A stretch of 64,000 bases of DNA from Alterisphingorhabdus sp051668705 (lineage in GTDB: Bacteria > Pseudomonadota > Alphaproteobacteria > Sphingomonadales > Sphingomonadaceae), in NCBI RefSeq assembly GCF_051668705.1, contig NZ_CP196351.1, positions 1,736,001 to 1,800,000 on the forward strand. The letters run 5' to 3'. Of the stretch, positions 16,615 to 25,352 are shown piece after piece (position 1 is the stretch's first letter; each line of letters starts with the position of its first letter). The translations under genes were made by a program, and so were the position numbers. The notes below the pieces were generated by a model. The model saw nothing but the letters and a program-made list of their open reading frames with translations. It was not told where the DNA came from and did no database searches.

Positions 16615-17994
16615 TTGTCTCCCTTTACCCTTTTATTTCTTGTTGTTGCGCTGGGCCTTATTGGCTGGCTGTTTGGCCGGGCAAAAGCCAATCGCTTTGT
16701 CGCGCAGGGCAAACACAGCTTTAATTCACTGCCCAATTATCATGGCTGGTATATGGCCCTTTGGGCAGTGATCCCCGTCGCCATATTTGCATTTATCTGG
16801 TCCAGCGTATCGCCAGCGGTGATTACCAACACAGTCTTGGCTGATCCACTTGCCGCCAATCTGCCAGATGACAGTTTTGAGCGTGCCGCCATATTGGCCG
16901 AAGCACGGGCTTTGGGTACCGGCCAGCAGACACAGGCTTTCAAAGCTGAGGCAGAGACACTCGCTCCCTTATACGGCGCAGCGACCCAATATTATCAATG
17001 GATAGGTATTGCAGCATCACTGCTGCTTGGCTTTGCGGGAGCGGCCTTTGCTTTCACCCGCATTCGCCCGGATTTTCGCGCGCGCAACAAAGTAGAGCGC
17101 GTGGTCATGATGACCCTGTTGATCGCGTCGCTGATCGCGATTTTGGCGACTGTCGGTATTTTCGCGTCACTGATCTTCGAGTCGATACGGTTTTTCAACA
17201 TGGTCTCGCCCTTTGAATTCCTGTTCGGGACACAGTGGAACCCCAGCAGCGAAGTGAATGAGGCTGGCACTGCTGATGGATTTGGCGCTATTCCGCTCTT
17301 TTGGGGCACGGCCTTTATCGGCGCCATCATTGCCATGCTGGTTGCGATACCTTTTGGCCTGATGACCGCTGTATATCTGACCCAATATGCCGCCCCGGCA
17401 GTCCGCCGATGGGTTAAACCTATCCTTGAGATTTTGGCCGGTGTGCCGACCGTGGTCTATGGCTATTTTGCCGCATTGACCGTAGCGCCAGCGTTGCGCG
17501 AATTTGCGGTGATGATCGGCATTACCAATGCGTCTGCAGAATCCGCTTTGGCCGCTGGTCTGGTCATGGGGGTTATGATCATTCCCTTTGTGTCATCCAT
17601 GGCTGATGACAGCATAGCCGCGGTGCCAAGCGCGATGAGTGATGGATCACTCGCAATGGGCGCTACCAATAGCGAGACTATCAAAAAAGTGCTCGTTCCC
17701 GCCGCTTTGCCCGGCGTTGTTGGCGGTGTATTGCTGGCAGTAAGCCGGGCCATTGGCGAGACTATGATTGTGGTGATGGCAGCTGGCTATGCGGCCAATC
17801 TGACTGCCAACCCATTTGACAGCATTACCACTGTCACCGTGCAAATTGTCCAATTGCTCACAGGCGATTCGGACTTTAACTCGCCAATGACATTGGCGGC
17901 CTTTGCCTTGGGTCTGGTTTTGTTTTTTGTAACTTTGTTCCTCAACATCGTCGCATTGCAGATCGTGAAGAGATATCGGGAAAGCTATGAGTGA
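16615..17994 (+). CDS. pstC: Phosphate ABC transporter permease
   Basis: This is one of the two inner-membrane channel subunits. The start is TTG at 16615, supported by GAAGGA 8 bases upstream and the absence of a nearby ATG. The 459-residue protein has an N-terminal helix, a periplasmic stretch (about 60-120), a second helix pair and the BPD_transp_1 domain with the EAA-type loop (GATNSETIKKVLVPAALPG). The long N-terminal extension is usual for alphaproteobacterial PstC. It overlaps pstA by 8 bases. Confidence 0.93.
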   Translation: MSPFTLLFLVVALGLIGWLFGRAKANRFVAQGKHSFNSLPNYHGWYMALWAVIPVAIFAFIWSSVSPAVITNTVLADPLAANLPDDSFERAAILAEARALGTGQQTQAFKAEAETLAPLYGAATQYYQWIGIAASLLLGFAGAAFAFTRIRPDFRARNKVERVVMMTLLIASLIAILATVGIFASLIFESIRFFNMVSPFEFLFGTQWNPSSEVNEAGTADGFGAIPLFWGTAFIGAIIAMLVAIPFGLMTAVYLTQYAAPAVRRWVKPILEILAGVPTVVYGYFAALTVAPALREFAVMIGITNASAESALAAGLVMGVMIIPFVSSMADDSIAAVPSAMSDGSLAMGATNSETIKKVLVPAALPGVVGGVLLAVSRAIGETMIVVMAAGYAANLTANPFDSITTVTVQIVQLLTGDSDFNSPMTLAAFALGLVLFFVTLFLNIVALQIVKRYRESYE

Positions 17995-19279
17995 GACCAT
18001 GACAGCGACCACGGCGGGTTCTGGTACCTTGTACAGCACCAAAACCGACTGGAAAAGCGATGCCATGCGCAAGCGTATCAAGAAGCGCTATGCTGCAGAA
18101 ACCCGCTTCCGCTTTTTGGGGTTGGCTGCGATCATTATTTCCTGCGCGTTTCTGGTCTTTCTCCTCGCGGTTATGATCGGCAATGGCGCAAAGGGCTTTG
18201 AACGAACAGAGGTTGCTCTGCCCGTTGATCTCGCGGCGATTTCTGGCAATGCGAAACCAGAAGATTTCACTGGTGAAGCAGGTGATGCTGCCTTGGCATC
18301 ATTGGAATTGCGACAGGCCGTAGAGACAGCAATTATCGATGAATATGGCGAAAAGGGACGCAAAATCTTTGGCCGTTCGGTGTGGACCGAAGTGCGCAGT
18401 GCCATTATGAGCAACCCTGATATTATCAATGAGAAGAACACGATCTGGGTTTCAGCATCTTCTCCGCTTGATCGGCTCAACAAGGGTGATGATGTTCCGG
18501 AACTGGCCGAACAATATCAGATATTGCAGTCATCAGACAAAATCCGCTCAGTCTTCAACATCCCATTTCTGACCAAATCAGACGGCGTTGACCCGGCCTT
18601 GGTGGGCATTTGGGGCGCGCTTAAAGGCTCTTTGATGACAATGTTGGTGACCTTGATGCTCGCCTTCCCCGTCGGCGTTCTGGCGGCGGTATATCTCGAA
18701 GAATATGCGCCGCGCAATCGCTGGACCGATTTGATTGAGGTATCGATCAACAATCTGGCAGCCGTACCCTCCATCATTTTCGGGCTATTGGGACTTGTTA
18801 TCTTTTTGAACTGGATGGCCCTGCCTCGCTCCTCGGCCTTAGTGGGTGGTTTGACTTTGGCTCTGATGACTATGCCGGTGATCGTGATTGCAGGGCGAAA
18901 CGCTGTCAAAGCCGTTCCGCCATCAATTCGCGAAGCGGCTTTGGGTATTGGTGCCAGCAAGGTTCAGGTGATTTTTCATCATGTCCTGCCCCTCGCCATT
19001 CCCGGTATTATGACCGGCACAATTATCGGTATGGCCCGCGCGCTTGGCGAAACTGCACCCCTGCTGATGATCGGCATGCGGGCGTTTACCGCAACTCCGC
19101 CGGGCGACCTATCAGACCCGTCCACCGTTTTGCCGGTGCAGATATTTCTCTGGTCAGACGAGATTAACCGTGGATTTGTTGAGAAAACATCCGCGGCGAT
19201 CATCATATTGCTGATCTTCCTGCTCACCATGAACGCGCTAGCGATCTATCTGCGCAACCGATTTGAAACGAGATGGTAA
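17987..19279 (+). CDS. pstA: Phosphate ABC transporter permease
   Basis: The second permease subunit has 430 residues. One membrane helix near 45-65 is followed by a periplasmic domain of about 130 residues (APEDFTGEAGDA-like region), then the permease domain with the EAA loop GIGASKVQVIFHHVLPLAIPG. Long N-terminal domains are common in alphaproteobacterial PstA. The ATG lies inside the last codons of pstC, and the stop overlaps pstB, so the transporter genes are translationally coupled. Confidence 0.93.
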   Translation: MSETMTATTAGSGTLYSTKTDWKSDAMRKRIKKRYAAETRFRFLGLAAIIISCAFLVFLLAVMIGNGAKGFERTEVALPVDLAAISGNAKPEDFTGEAGDAALASLELRQAVETAIIDEYGEKGRKIFGRSVWTEVRSAIMSNPDIINEKNTIWVSASSPLDRLNKGDDVPELAEQYQILQSSDKIRSVFNIPFLTKSDGVDPALVGIWGALKGSLMTMLVTLMLAFPVGVLAAVYLEEYAPRNRWTDLIEVSINNLAAVPSIIFGLLGLVIFLNWMALPRSSALVGGLTLALMTMPVIVIAGRNAVKAVPPSIREAALGIGASKVQVIFHHVLPLAIPGIMTGTIIGMARALGETAPLLMIGMRAFTATPPGDLSDPSTVLPVQIFLWSDEINRGFVEKTSAAIIILLIFLLTMNALAIYLRNRFETRW

Positions 19280-20067
19280 ACACAAGCATGACCCAGAATA
19301 CAGTCCAGCCTGACCCCAAAATGACGGCGCGAGATATTGAGGTTTTCTATGGCCAGAAGAAAGCCATTAACGGTGTTTCCATCGATATTGACATGGAAAA
19401 TGTGACGGCATTTATTGGCCCGTCAGGCTGCGGAAAATCAACCTTTTTGCGCACATTAAACCGCATGAATGACACTATCCCTTCTGCACGCGTCAAAGGG
19501 ACTATCATGCTGGATGGGGAAGATATTTATTCCTCCAGCATGGATGTGGTGCAATTGCGCGCCCGTGTCGGCATGGTTTTCCAGAAACCCAATCCTTTCC
19601 CCAAGTCCATATATGACAATATTGCCTATGGCCCGCGCATCCATGGGCTTGCGTCTGATAAGGCGGAATTGGATCAAATTGTTGAGAAATCACTGCAAAG
19701 AGCAGGCCTGTGGAATGAGGTTAAAGACCGTCTGTCAGAGAGCGGCACTGCGCTTTCCGGCGGTCAACAGCAGCGCCTGTGTATCGCACGGGCGATTGCC
19801 GTCGATCCTGAAGTCATATTGATGGACGAGCCTTGTTCGGCTCTTGACCCAATCGCAACGGCAAAAATCGAAGAGTTGATCCATGAACTGCGCGGCAAAT
19901 ATGCCATTGTTATCGTTACGCATAATATGCAGCAGGCCGCCCGTGTTTCACAGCGTACCGCCTTTTTCCATCTGGGCGATATGGTGGAATATGGCGAGAC
20001 TTCGGAAATGTTCACCAACCCGCAACAGGAAAAGACCCGCGACTATATTACCGGCCGCTATGGCTAA
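19273..20067 (+). CDS. pstB: Phosphate ABC transporter ATP-binding protein
   Basis: PstB energises phosphate import. The 264-residue protein has Walker A GPSGCGKSTFLRTLNRMND (about 49-67), the signature LSGGQQQRLCIARA, Walker B VILMDEPCSALDP and the switch His in VIVTHNMQQAARVS. The ATG at 19273 overlaps the pstA stop; a second in-frame ATG at 19288 would shorten it by five residues. Confidence 0.95.
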   Translation: MVNTSMTQNTVQPDPKMTARDIEVFYGQKKAINGVSIDIDMENVTAFIGPSGCGKSTFLRTLNRMNDTIPSARVKGTIMLDGEDIYSSSMDVVQLRARVGMVFQKPNPFPKSIYDNIAYGPRIHGLASDKAELDQIVEKSLQRAGLWNEVKDRLSESGTALSGGQQQRLCIARAIAVDPEVILMDEPCSALDPIATAKIEELIHELRGKYAIVIVTHNMQQAARVSQRTAFFHLGDMVEYGETSEMFTNPQQEKTRDYITGRYG

Positions 20068-20094
20068 TGGGACAGTAAAAGACCATATAAGATC

Positions 20095-20805
20095 ATGATG
20101 ACACCCAATACCACCAAACATACGGTTAAAGCGTTTGATAGCGACATTGTGCGCCTGCGCGGCCTTGTGGCTGAAATCGGTGGCTGGGCAGAACTGGCCA
20201 TCACCGATGCAATGACGGCATTGCTGAGGAATGACAAAGCTCTGGCATCCCAAACCATCATCAAGGATAAAGAGATTGATGATCTCGAGCGGCAAATTGA
20301 CCGCCTAGTCATTCAAACCATGGCATTGCGAGCGCCCATGGCAGACGATCTGCGTGTGCTTGTTTCCACATTGAAAATCGCCAATAAGATTGAGCGTATT
20401 GGCGATTACGCCAAAAACATCGCAAAACGTGTCCCCTTGTTGGACGATATTGACTGGGCAGAGACAGCCGATGGCTTGGAGCCCATGTCAAAGGCGGCGA
20501 TCCGATTGGTCAGCGATGCACTCAACGCCTATGCGCAGCGCGATGCCGATCTTGCGATGCAGGTGTGCAATCGCGATAAGCTGGTGGATGATTATTATAG
20601 CGCCGTTTTCAGAGGCCTTGTTGACCAAATGATTGCCAAACCAGATCATGTTAATTCTGGTGTGCACCTTATGTTTATCGCCAAGAATATTGAGCGCATT
20701 GGCGATCATGCGACAAATATCGCCGAAATGGTGTATTTTGCGATAACTGGCCGGGCCATTATCGACCGGGATCGCGGCAGTGACCCGCTAGATATGACTG
20801 ACTGA
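20095..20805 (+). CDS. phoU: Phosphate signalling protein PhoU
   Basis: PhoU couples the Pst transporter to PhoR and keeps the regulon off when phosphate is plentiful. The 236-residue all-helical protein has the two characteristic repeats: LVSTLKIANKIERIGDYAKNI near 90-110 and LMFIAKNIERIGDHATNIAE near 190-210, which bind metal clusters. Two ATGs in tandem (20095 and 20098) are possible starts. It lies 27 bases after pstB. Confidence 0.95.
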   Translation: MMTPNTTKHTVKAFDSDIVRLRGLVAEIGGWAELAITDAMTALLRNDKALASQTIIKDKEIDDLERQIDRLVIQTMALRAPMADDLRVLVSTLKIANKIERIGDYAKNIAKRVPLLDDIDWAETADGLEPMSKAAIRLVSDALNAYAQRDADLAMQVCNRDKLVDDYYSAVFRGLVDQMIAKPDHVNSGVHLMFIAKNIERIGDHATNIAEMVYFAITGRAIIDRDRGSDPLDMTD

Positions 20806-20833
20806 TTTGAAGACCTATTGATTGGAATAAGCT

Positions 20834-21532
20834 ATGTCGAAACCGCATATATTACTGGTTGAAGATGATGCCGCGCTTGCTGAACTTATCACCTTCCATT
20901 TCGAAAAGCAGGATTTTCGCATCAGCCAAACCCCCGATGGTGAAGAGGCATTGCTGATCGTTACTGAGCAACAGCCTGATATTGTGGTGCTTGACTGGAT
21001 GATTGATAATCTGTCCGGCATTGAAGTATGCCGCCGCCTGCGCCGAAATAATGAAACAGCCAATATTCCCATCATCATGATGTCAGCGCGCGGCGAAGAA
21101 GAAGACCGTATACGTGGTCTGGATATCGGCGCTGATGACTATCTCACCAAACCATTTTCACCGCGCGAACTCATCGCCCGCGTTAATGCCGTTCTTCGCA
21201 GGATGCGCCCTGCTCTGGCAGGTGGAACATTGGTTTATGCCGACATAGAAATGGATACAGTAGGCTATAAGGTCAAACGTGGCGGCAAAACCGTTCCCTT
21301 GGGCCCTACAGAATTTCGATTGTTGCGCCACTTTCTTGAGCACCCTGGCTGGGTGTTTTCACGCGAAAGGCTCCTCGATGCCGTTTGGGGCAATGATAGT
21401 GACATAGAAATTCGTACTATTGATGTGCATATCCGGCGGCTTAGAAAAGCCATCAACGCAAATGGCAAATCCGACATAATCCGTACCGTCCGTTCGGCAG
21501 GTTACGCTTTGGATAGCGAATCTATTGGCTAA
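20834..21532 (+). CDS. phoB: Phosphate regulon response regulator
   Basis: The 232-residue OmpR-family regulator has a receiver domain with the acidic pair at 11-12, phospho-acceptor Asp 54 (VVLDWMID) and Lys 106 (YLTKPFSP), followed by a winged-helix domain (PTEFRLLRHFLEHPGWVFSR; DVHIRRLRKAI). Together with the neighbouring phoR this completes the Pho two-component system. It is the last gene of the operon; a 10-bp stem-loop follows immediately after its stop. Confidence 0.96.
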   Translation: MSKPHILLVEDDAALAELITFHFEKQDFRISQTPDGEEALLIVTEQQPDIVVLDWMIDNLSGIEVCRRLRRNNETANIPIIMMSARGEEEDRIRGLDIGADDYLTKPFSPRELIARVNAVLRRMRPALAGGTLVYADIEMDTVGYKVKRGGKTVPLGPTEFRLLRHFLEHPGWVFSRERLLDAVWGNDSDIEIRTIDVHIRRLRKAINANGKSDIIRTVRSAGYALDSESIG

Positions 21533-21533
21533 G

Positions 21534-21566
21534 TTTTAGCAATAAATGCCTCGAAAATTGCTAAAA
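21534..21566 (+). terminator. 10-bp stem-loop after phoB
   Basis: TTTTAGCAAT (21534-21543) and ATTGCTAAAA (21557-21566) are exact inverted repeats with a 13-base loop, starting one base after the phoB stop. The stem is A/T-rich and is followed by AAC rather than T's, so termination is plausible but not proven. It separates the Pho operon from the SDR gene. Confidence 0.5.
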
Positions 21567-21681
21567 AACCTAACGGTTCCGGCTTGACAAAGTCGCGGCT
21601 GGGCGTGATTGCCAGCGCAAATTCCCTATAAAGGCTTCGACAGAGGCCGTATATTCAAGCTGTTTCGCAAAGGAGAGAATA

Positions 21682-22578
21682 ATGACCATTAGTTTTGCAG
21701 ATAAAGTGGCAATCGTAACAGGAGCTGGTGGCGGCCTTGGCCGGTCATATGCACTTGAGCTGGCCCGTCGCGGCGCGAAAGTGGTGGTCAATGATCTGGG
21801 TGGAAGTCGTGATGGCACGGGCGCATCTGACGCAGCAGCCAAAGTCGTTGAAGAAATTGAAGCTGCTGGCGGCGTCGCTATGGCCAATGGCGGTTCGGTG
21901 ACCGACTTTGCACAGATGGAAGAGATGGTTGCCAAAGTCAAAGAAAAATGGGGCGGCGTTCATATCCTGATCAACAATGCCGGTGTTTTGCGTGATAAAA
22001 GCTTCGTAAAAATGGACCCGCAGGATTTCACCTTTGTTGTAGACGTTCACCTCAATGGCTCCGGCAATGCGACAAAAGCCGTTTGGGAAACCATGCGCGA
22101 ACAAAATTATGGTCGTATCTTGATGACCGCATCATCAACCGGCCTTTACGGGAATTTTGGCCAAGCCAATTATGGTGCCGCCAAGCTGGGCCTAGCTGGC
22201 CTCACGAAGACGTTATATCTTGAAGGCGCAAAATATAATATCAAAGTCAACACATTAGCGCCTGTTGCTGGCACACGCATGACCGAAGATATTTTCCCGC
22301 CAGAAGCATTTAAGGCATTTACGCCGGACAATGTTACCCCTGCGGCACTGTATCTGGTCAGCGAAGACTCACCGACCAATATGATTATTGGCGCTGGCGC
22401 TGGCGCATATCACGCAGCCTATGTGACCATGACACCTGGCGTAGCATTGCCGGAAAATGAGCGGACCGTCGAAGGCGTAGCAGCGGCATTTGACCGCATT
22501 ACAGATCGCACCGGCGAGATTGTTCCGCAATCAGGTTCAGAACAATCCATGGCGATTATGAAGTTGCTGCAATCCTAA
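21682..22578 (+). CDS. SDR family dehydrogenase (MFE-2/3-hydroxyacyl-CoA dehydrogenase-like)
   Basis: The 298-residue protein is a short-chain dehydrogenase with the cofactor motif VTGAGGGLGRSYALELARRG, the NNAGVLRD motif, catalytic Ser in TASSTGLYGNFGQ and YGAAK (Tyr and Lys). The insertion VVNDLGGSRDGTGASDAAA is typical of the dehydrogenase domain of peroxisomal multifunctional enzyme type 2, which acts on 3-hydroxyacyl-CoA. A strong GGAGAG precedes the ATG by 6 bases. It is a single-gene unit; the exact substrate is unknown. Confidence 0.88.
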   Translation: MTISFADKVAIVTGAGGGLGRSYALELARRGAKVVVNDLGGSRDGTGASDAAAKVVEEIEAAGGVAMANGGSVTDFAQMEEMVAKVKEKWGGVHILINNAGVLRDKSFVKMDPQDFTFVVDVHLNGSGNATKAVWETMREQNYGRILMTASSTGLYGNFGQANYGAAKLGLAGLTKTLYLEGAKYNIKVNTLAPVAGTRMTEDIFPPEAFKAFTPDNVTPAALYLVSEDSPTNMIIGAGAGAYHAAYVTMTPGVALPENERTVEGVAAAFDRITDRTGEIVPQSGSEQSMAIMKLLQS

Positions 22579-22599
22579 GCAGTTATTTGTAAAGATCGG

Positions 22600-22635
22600 G
22601 CTGGTTGACGAAATGATGGATTTCAGTCGACCAGC
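22600..22635. terminator. 15-bp stem-loop between convergent SDR and DUF2794 genes
   Basis: GCTGGTTGAC-GAAAT (22600-22614) pairs with ATTTC-A-GTCGACCAGC (22620-22635) around a GATGG loop, with one G-U pair and one bulged A. It overlaps the last codons and stop of the DUF2794 gene. The strong stem between converging genes suggests a bidirectional 3'-end structure, although no T-run follows. Confidence 0.5.
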
Positions 22636-22979
22636 TTGATCAATTTGCGCTCTAGCGGGGCAAGTACAGCGGACAGGTCATGCCCGCGCTTTAATATCTG
22701 CCCTTGCTCGCCTTTCAGTGCCCATTGCCCTTGGCGTGCTTGCATTGCGGGGCATTTTTCTATGCGGTATTCGGGGCGCTCCGAAGCACGGCGGTAGGCC
22801 GCAAAAATGGCAGTATTTTTTGCAAACTCAATAGCATAGTCGCGCCACATACCTGCCGCGACCATACGCCCATAGACATTCATAATGGCCGAGATTTCTT
22901 TTCGATCCAAAACGGTTTGATGGGCATATTTTTGCTGTGATGGAAAAAGCGCAACATTGCTATCTTGCCGTATATCCAT
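22623..22979 (-). CDS. DUF2794 domain-containing protein
   Basis: The 118-residue protein matches the alphaproteobacterial DUF2794 family: RKEISAIMNVYGRMVAAG, WRDYAIEFAKNTAIFAAYRR, ERPEYRIEK and a C terminus ILKRGHDLSAVLAPLERKL. No biochemical role is known. The ATG at 22979 gives the family-like start MDIRQDSNVALF; a longer frame to 23024 exists, and neither start has a clear Shine-Dalgarno sequence. It lies 64 bases downstream of cysE on the same strand. Confidence 0.8.
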   Translation of the reverse strand: MDIRQDSNVALFPSQQKYAHQTVLDRKEISAIMNVYGRMVAAGMWRDYAIEFAKNTAIFAAYRRASERPEYRIEKCPAMQARQGQWALKGEQGQILKRGHDLSAVLAPLERKLIKLVD

Positions 22980-23043
22980 CACATTTTGCACCAAAAACAG
23001 AACCGCGATCTGGCATGATACCAATCTAAACGGTCAATACGCA

Positions 23044-23799
23044 TTAGGCCTTTTTCTGCACCTGTTCGTCGTCACCTACAGATTCACCAGCCGCGCAGCA
23101 TGGTGCTTCGATCAAAGTTTCTGGTTCATCAATCATTTGTTCGCTGGCCTGCATTGCCGCTGCGAGCCGCTTTTGCAGCTGCTCCATCTCACACTTTAAT
23201 AGCTCCAGCTTTTGCGTCTCAGAGTCATAGACCTCACTGCATGGCGTTCCATATGGAATAAATTCTTTCTGATAATCGTTGGAATCCACAGGAACCTGAC
23301 GGGCACGTACACCTACCATGGTTGCACCTTCCGGCACATCTTTGGTGACAACGGCATTTGCCCCGACACGCGCACGCTCGCCAACAATAATTGGCCCTAA
23401 AATCTGCGCTCCAGAGCCCAATATCGCACCATTAGATATCGTCGGATGACGTTTACCTGCGATACCATTTGCTGGGTTCGTTCCGCCCAATGTGACACAT
23501 TGATAAATTGTCACATCATCGCCGATTTCTGCCGTCTCACCAATGACGGTAAAGCCATGGTCGATAAACAGGTTGCGCCCGATAGTCGCACCGGGATGTA
23601 TATCGATCGCTGTAAAGAAGCGGCCCAGATGGTTGACCAGACGCGCAAGAAAGAACAGATCACCGCGAAATAACCAATGGGATATGCGATGAAAACCAAC
23701 CGCCCACAGACCTGGATATAGCAGGATTTCCCACTTCGACCGGGGTGCCGGATCACGTGATGCAATGGATTCCAAATAATCATTGAGAGCGCTAAACAT
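23044..23799 (-). CDS. cysE: Serine O-acetyltransferase (EpsC/CysE type)
   Basis: CysE makes O-acetylserine, the precursor of cysteine. The 251-residue protein has the short N-terminal helical part of the EpsC group, then left-handed beta-helix repeats (DIHPGATIGRNLFIDHG; VIGETAEIGDDVTIYQCVTLG) with the active-site His/Asp residues and the cofactor region GNGAILGSGAQ-like (SNGAILGSGAQILGP). GGAGAG 7 bases before ATG 23799 fixes the start. A C-terminal extension of about 60 residues forms a likely coiled coil and ends with a Cys-Cys pair (APCCAAGES), which is unusual. Confidence 0.88.
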   Translation of the reverse strand: MFSALNDYLESIASRDPAPRSKWEILLYPGLWAVGFHRISHWLFRGDLFFLARLVNHLGRFFTAIDIHPGATIGRNLFIDHGFTVIGETAEIGDDVTIYQCVTLGGTNPANGIAGKRHPTISNGAILGSGAQILGPIIVGERARVGANAVVTKDVPEGATMVGVRARQVPVDSNDYQKEFIPYGTPCSEVYDSETQKLELLKCEMEQLQKRLAAAMQASEQMIDEPETLIEAPCCAAGESVGDDEQVQKKA

Positions 23800-23849
23800 G
23801 GGCGTCTCTCCTTTTTCAAATTTCACTTGATGCTAATATAGTTAGAAAT

Positions 23850-25352
23850 TTACGCTTGGCAATCTAATGAAAGATAGCTTGCAAGTTTCCCGATGCGGCG
23901 TTGTACGCTCTCACCCTGCAAATCTTTATCGTCTCCGGTCAATTCCAGTTTGAGACATGTGCCATCAATGACGAGCCGCGAACGGCGCAATATCTCTTCA
24001 CGCCCGCCGCTTAAACGCTGCCCTGCGCGAATGGCCAATCCCCAACCTATCGCCATGTCGAGCTCTTCATAAGAACAAAGCCGCTCATGGTTGGTGAAGC
24101 GCGAACTGCCGCCACCAAAGCTGGTATAAAGCGATTGCGCCAACATCGCTCGGCCGGTTGCATCAATGCCAACCCAATTGCCATGTAGAGCAACCTCTAA
24201 TGCCCGTTCCGCACGGAAATCAGGGTTAGCCTGCCAGCCAATGTCTGACAAATGACATGCTGCTAATAATAGCCTTTTATAGCCTTTATCCAATGTTGGA
24301 AATGCGCCTAGCAACCAATCATAGAGCGCTGTGCCATCAGAGCCATGGCGCGATTGATAACGTCCGAAGCGGCGCGTCGAATCCAATAATGGGTCGATAC
24401 GGCGCGTCGCTTCATCCATATTTTCAAACACCAGACCTTCGCGCAAACCATAGGACGACACGACGATGTGCGATGGTTGAAACAAAGATGTCACTGCCTG
24501 CAACAGCTGCGCTGCGTTAGACAATGTTGCAATTCGCGAACTGGCCAGTCGGGGAATAGCCCGCAAATCGTCGCGGCTACTGGCGATTACACGATCGACC
24601 AGCGGACCAATACGTTCCTTCGCGATATGGTAATTATGAAAGACCGTTAGCGGATAGCCCGTATCAAACATATCCACGCGCGCCAGTCCGCGCCAGCTTC
24701 CACCCACCACATAAAAAGGCAGTTGCTTGTCCATATCGGCCCATTCAGTGCCAGCGATCAAATCCGCAATATAGGATTGTATCTCTGCCTGCCCTTTGGC
24801 GATAAGCTGGTCGGACCGCAGCACACCAACAGGAAGAGAGATGGCTCTTTCTACTTTGCCGTTGCTGACGCGCGCTAATTCCAAGCTACCACCGCCCAAA
24901 TCGCCAACAATGCCATCTGCTTCAATTATGGATGATAAAACGCCAGCCGCGGCGCTTTGTGCCTCCTCTGCCCCGCTTAATACCCGCATCTCAAAGCCGA
25001 TTTCAGCGACTTTCGCTACAAATTCCGGCCCATTGCTTGCATCACGCACGGCTGCGGTTGCAACACAAATCACTTCACTCACGCCATAGCTGCTAAGCAG
25101 ACGCGAAAAGCGGCGTATTGCTGTGAGCCCGCGTTCCATCGATTCAGGCTGCATTGCCCCCGTTTCAGCAAGCCCTGTCCCCAGACCCGCCATCACTTTC
25201 TCATTAAAAATCAACGCAGGGTTACGCCTTGGCCCAGCAAACACCACCAAACGGATGGAGTTGGAGCCAACATCTATAACCGCGATGCTATGGCTGCGTT
25301 TTTCAACCGGCTTGCGTTTTTTGCGAAACAGAAAGGAAACCGGATCAGCCAT
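23850..25352 (-). CDS. ppx: Exopolyphosphatase (Ppx/GppA family)
   Basis: Ppx degrades inorganic polyphosphate. The 500-residue protein has the actin-like ATPase fold signature motifs: AVIDVGSNSIRLVVF at the N terminus and IVGDLGGGSLELARV near 145-160, followed by an all-alpha C-terminal HD-like part. It overlaps ppk by 8 bases, so the polyphosphate-making and -degrading enzymes are co-translated. The Pho regulon lies 2.5 kb away, but on a different strand and unit. Confidence 0.93.
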   Translation of the reverse strand: MADPVSFLFRKKRKPVEKRSHSIAVIDVGSNSIRLVVFAGPRRNPALIFNEKVMAGLGTGLAETGAMQPESMERGLTAIRRFSRLLSSYGVSEVICVATAAVRDASNGPEFVAKVAEIGFEMRVLSGAEEAQSAAAGVLSSIIEADGIVGDLGGGSLELARVSNGKVERAISLPVGVLRSDQLIAKGQAEIQSYIADLIAGTEWADMDKQLPFYVVGGSWRGLARVDMFDTGYPLTVFHNYHIAKERIGPLVDRVIASSRDDLRAIPRLASSRIATLSNAAQLLQAVTSLFQPSHIVVSSYGLREGLVFENMDEATRRIDPLLDSTRRFGRYQSRHGSDGTALYDWLLGAFPTLDKGYKRLLLAACHLSDIGWQANPDFRAERALEVALHGNWVGIDATGRAMLAQSLYTSFGGGSSRFTNHERLCSYEELDMAIGWGLAIRAGQRLSGGREEILRRSRLVIDGTCLKLELTGDDKDLQGESVQRRIGKLASYLSLDCQA

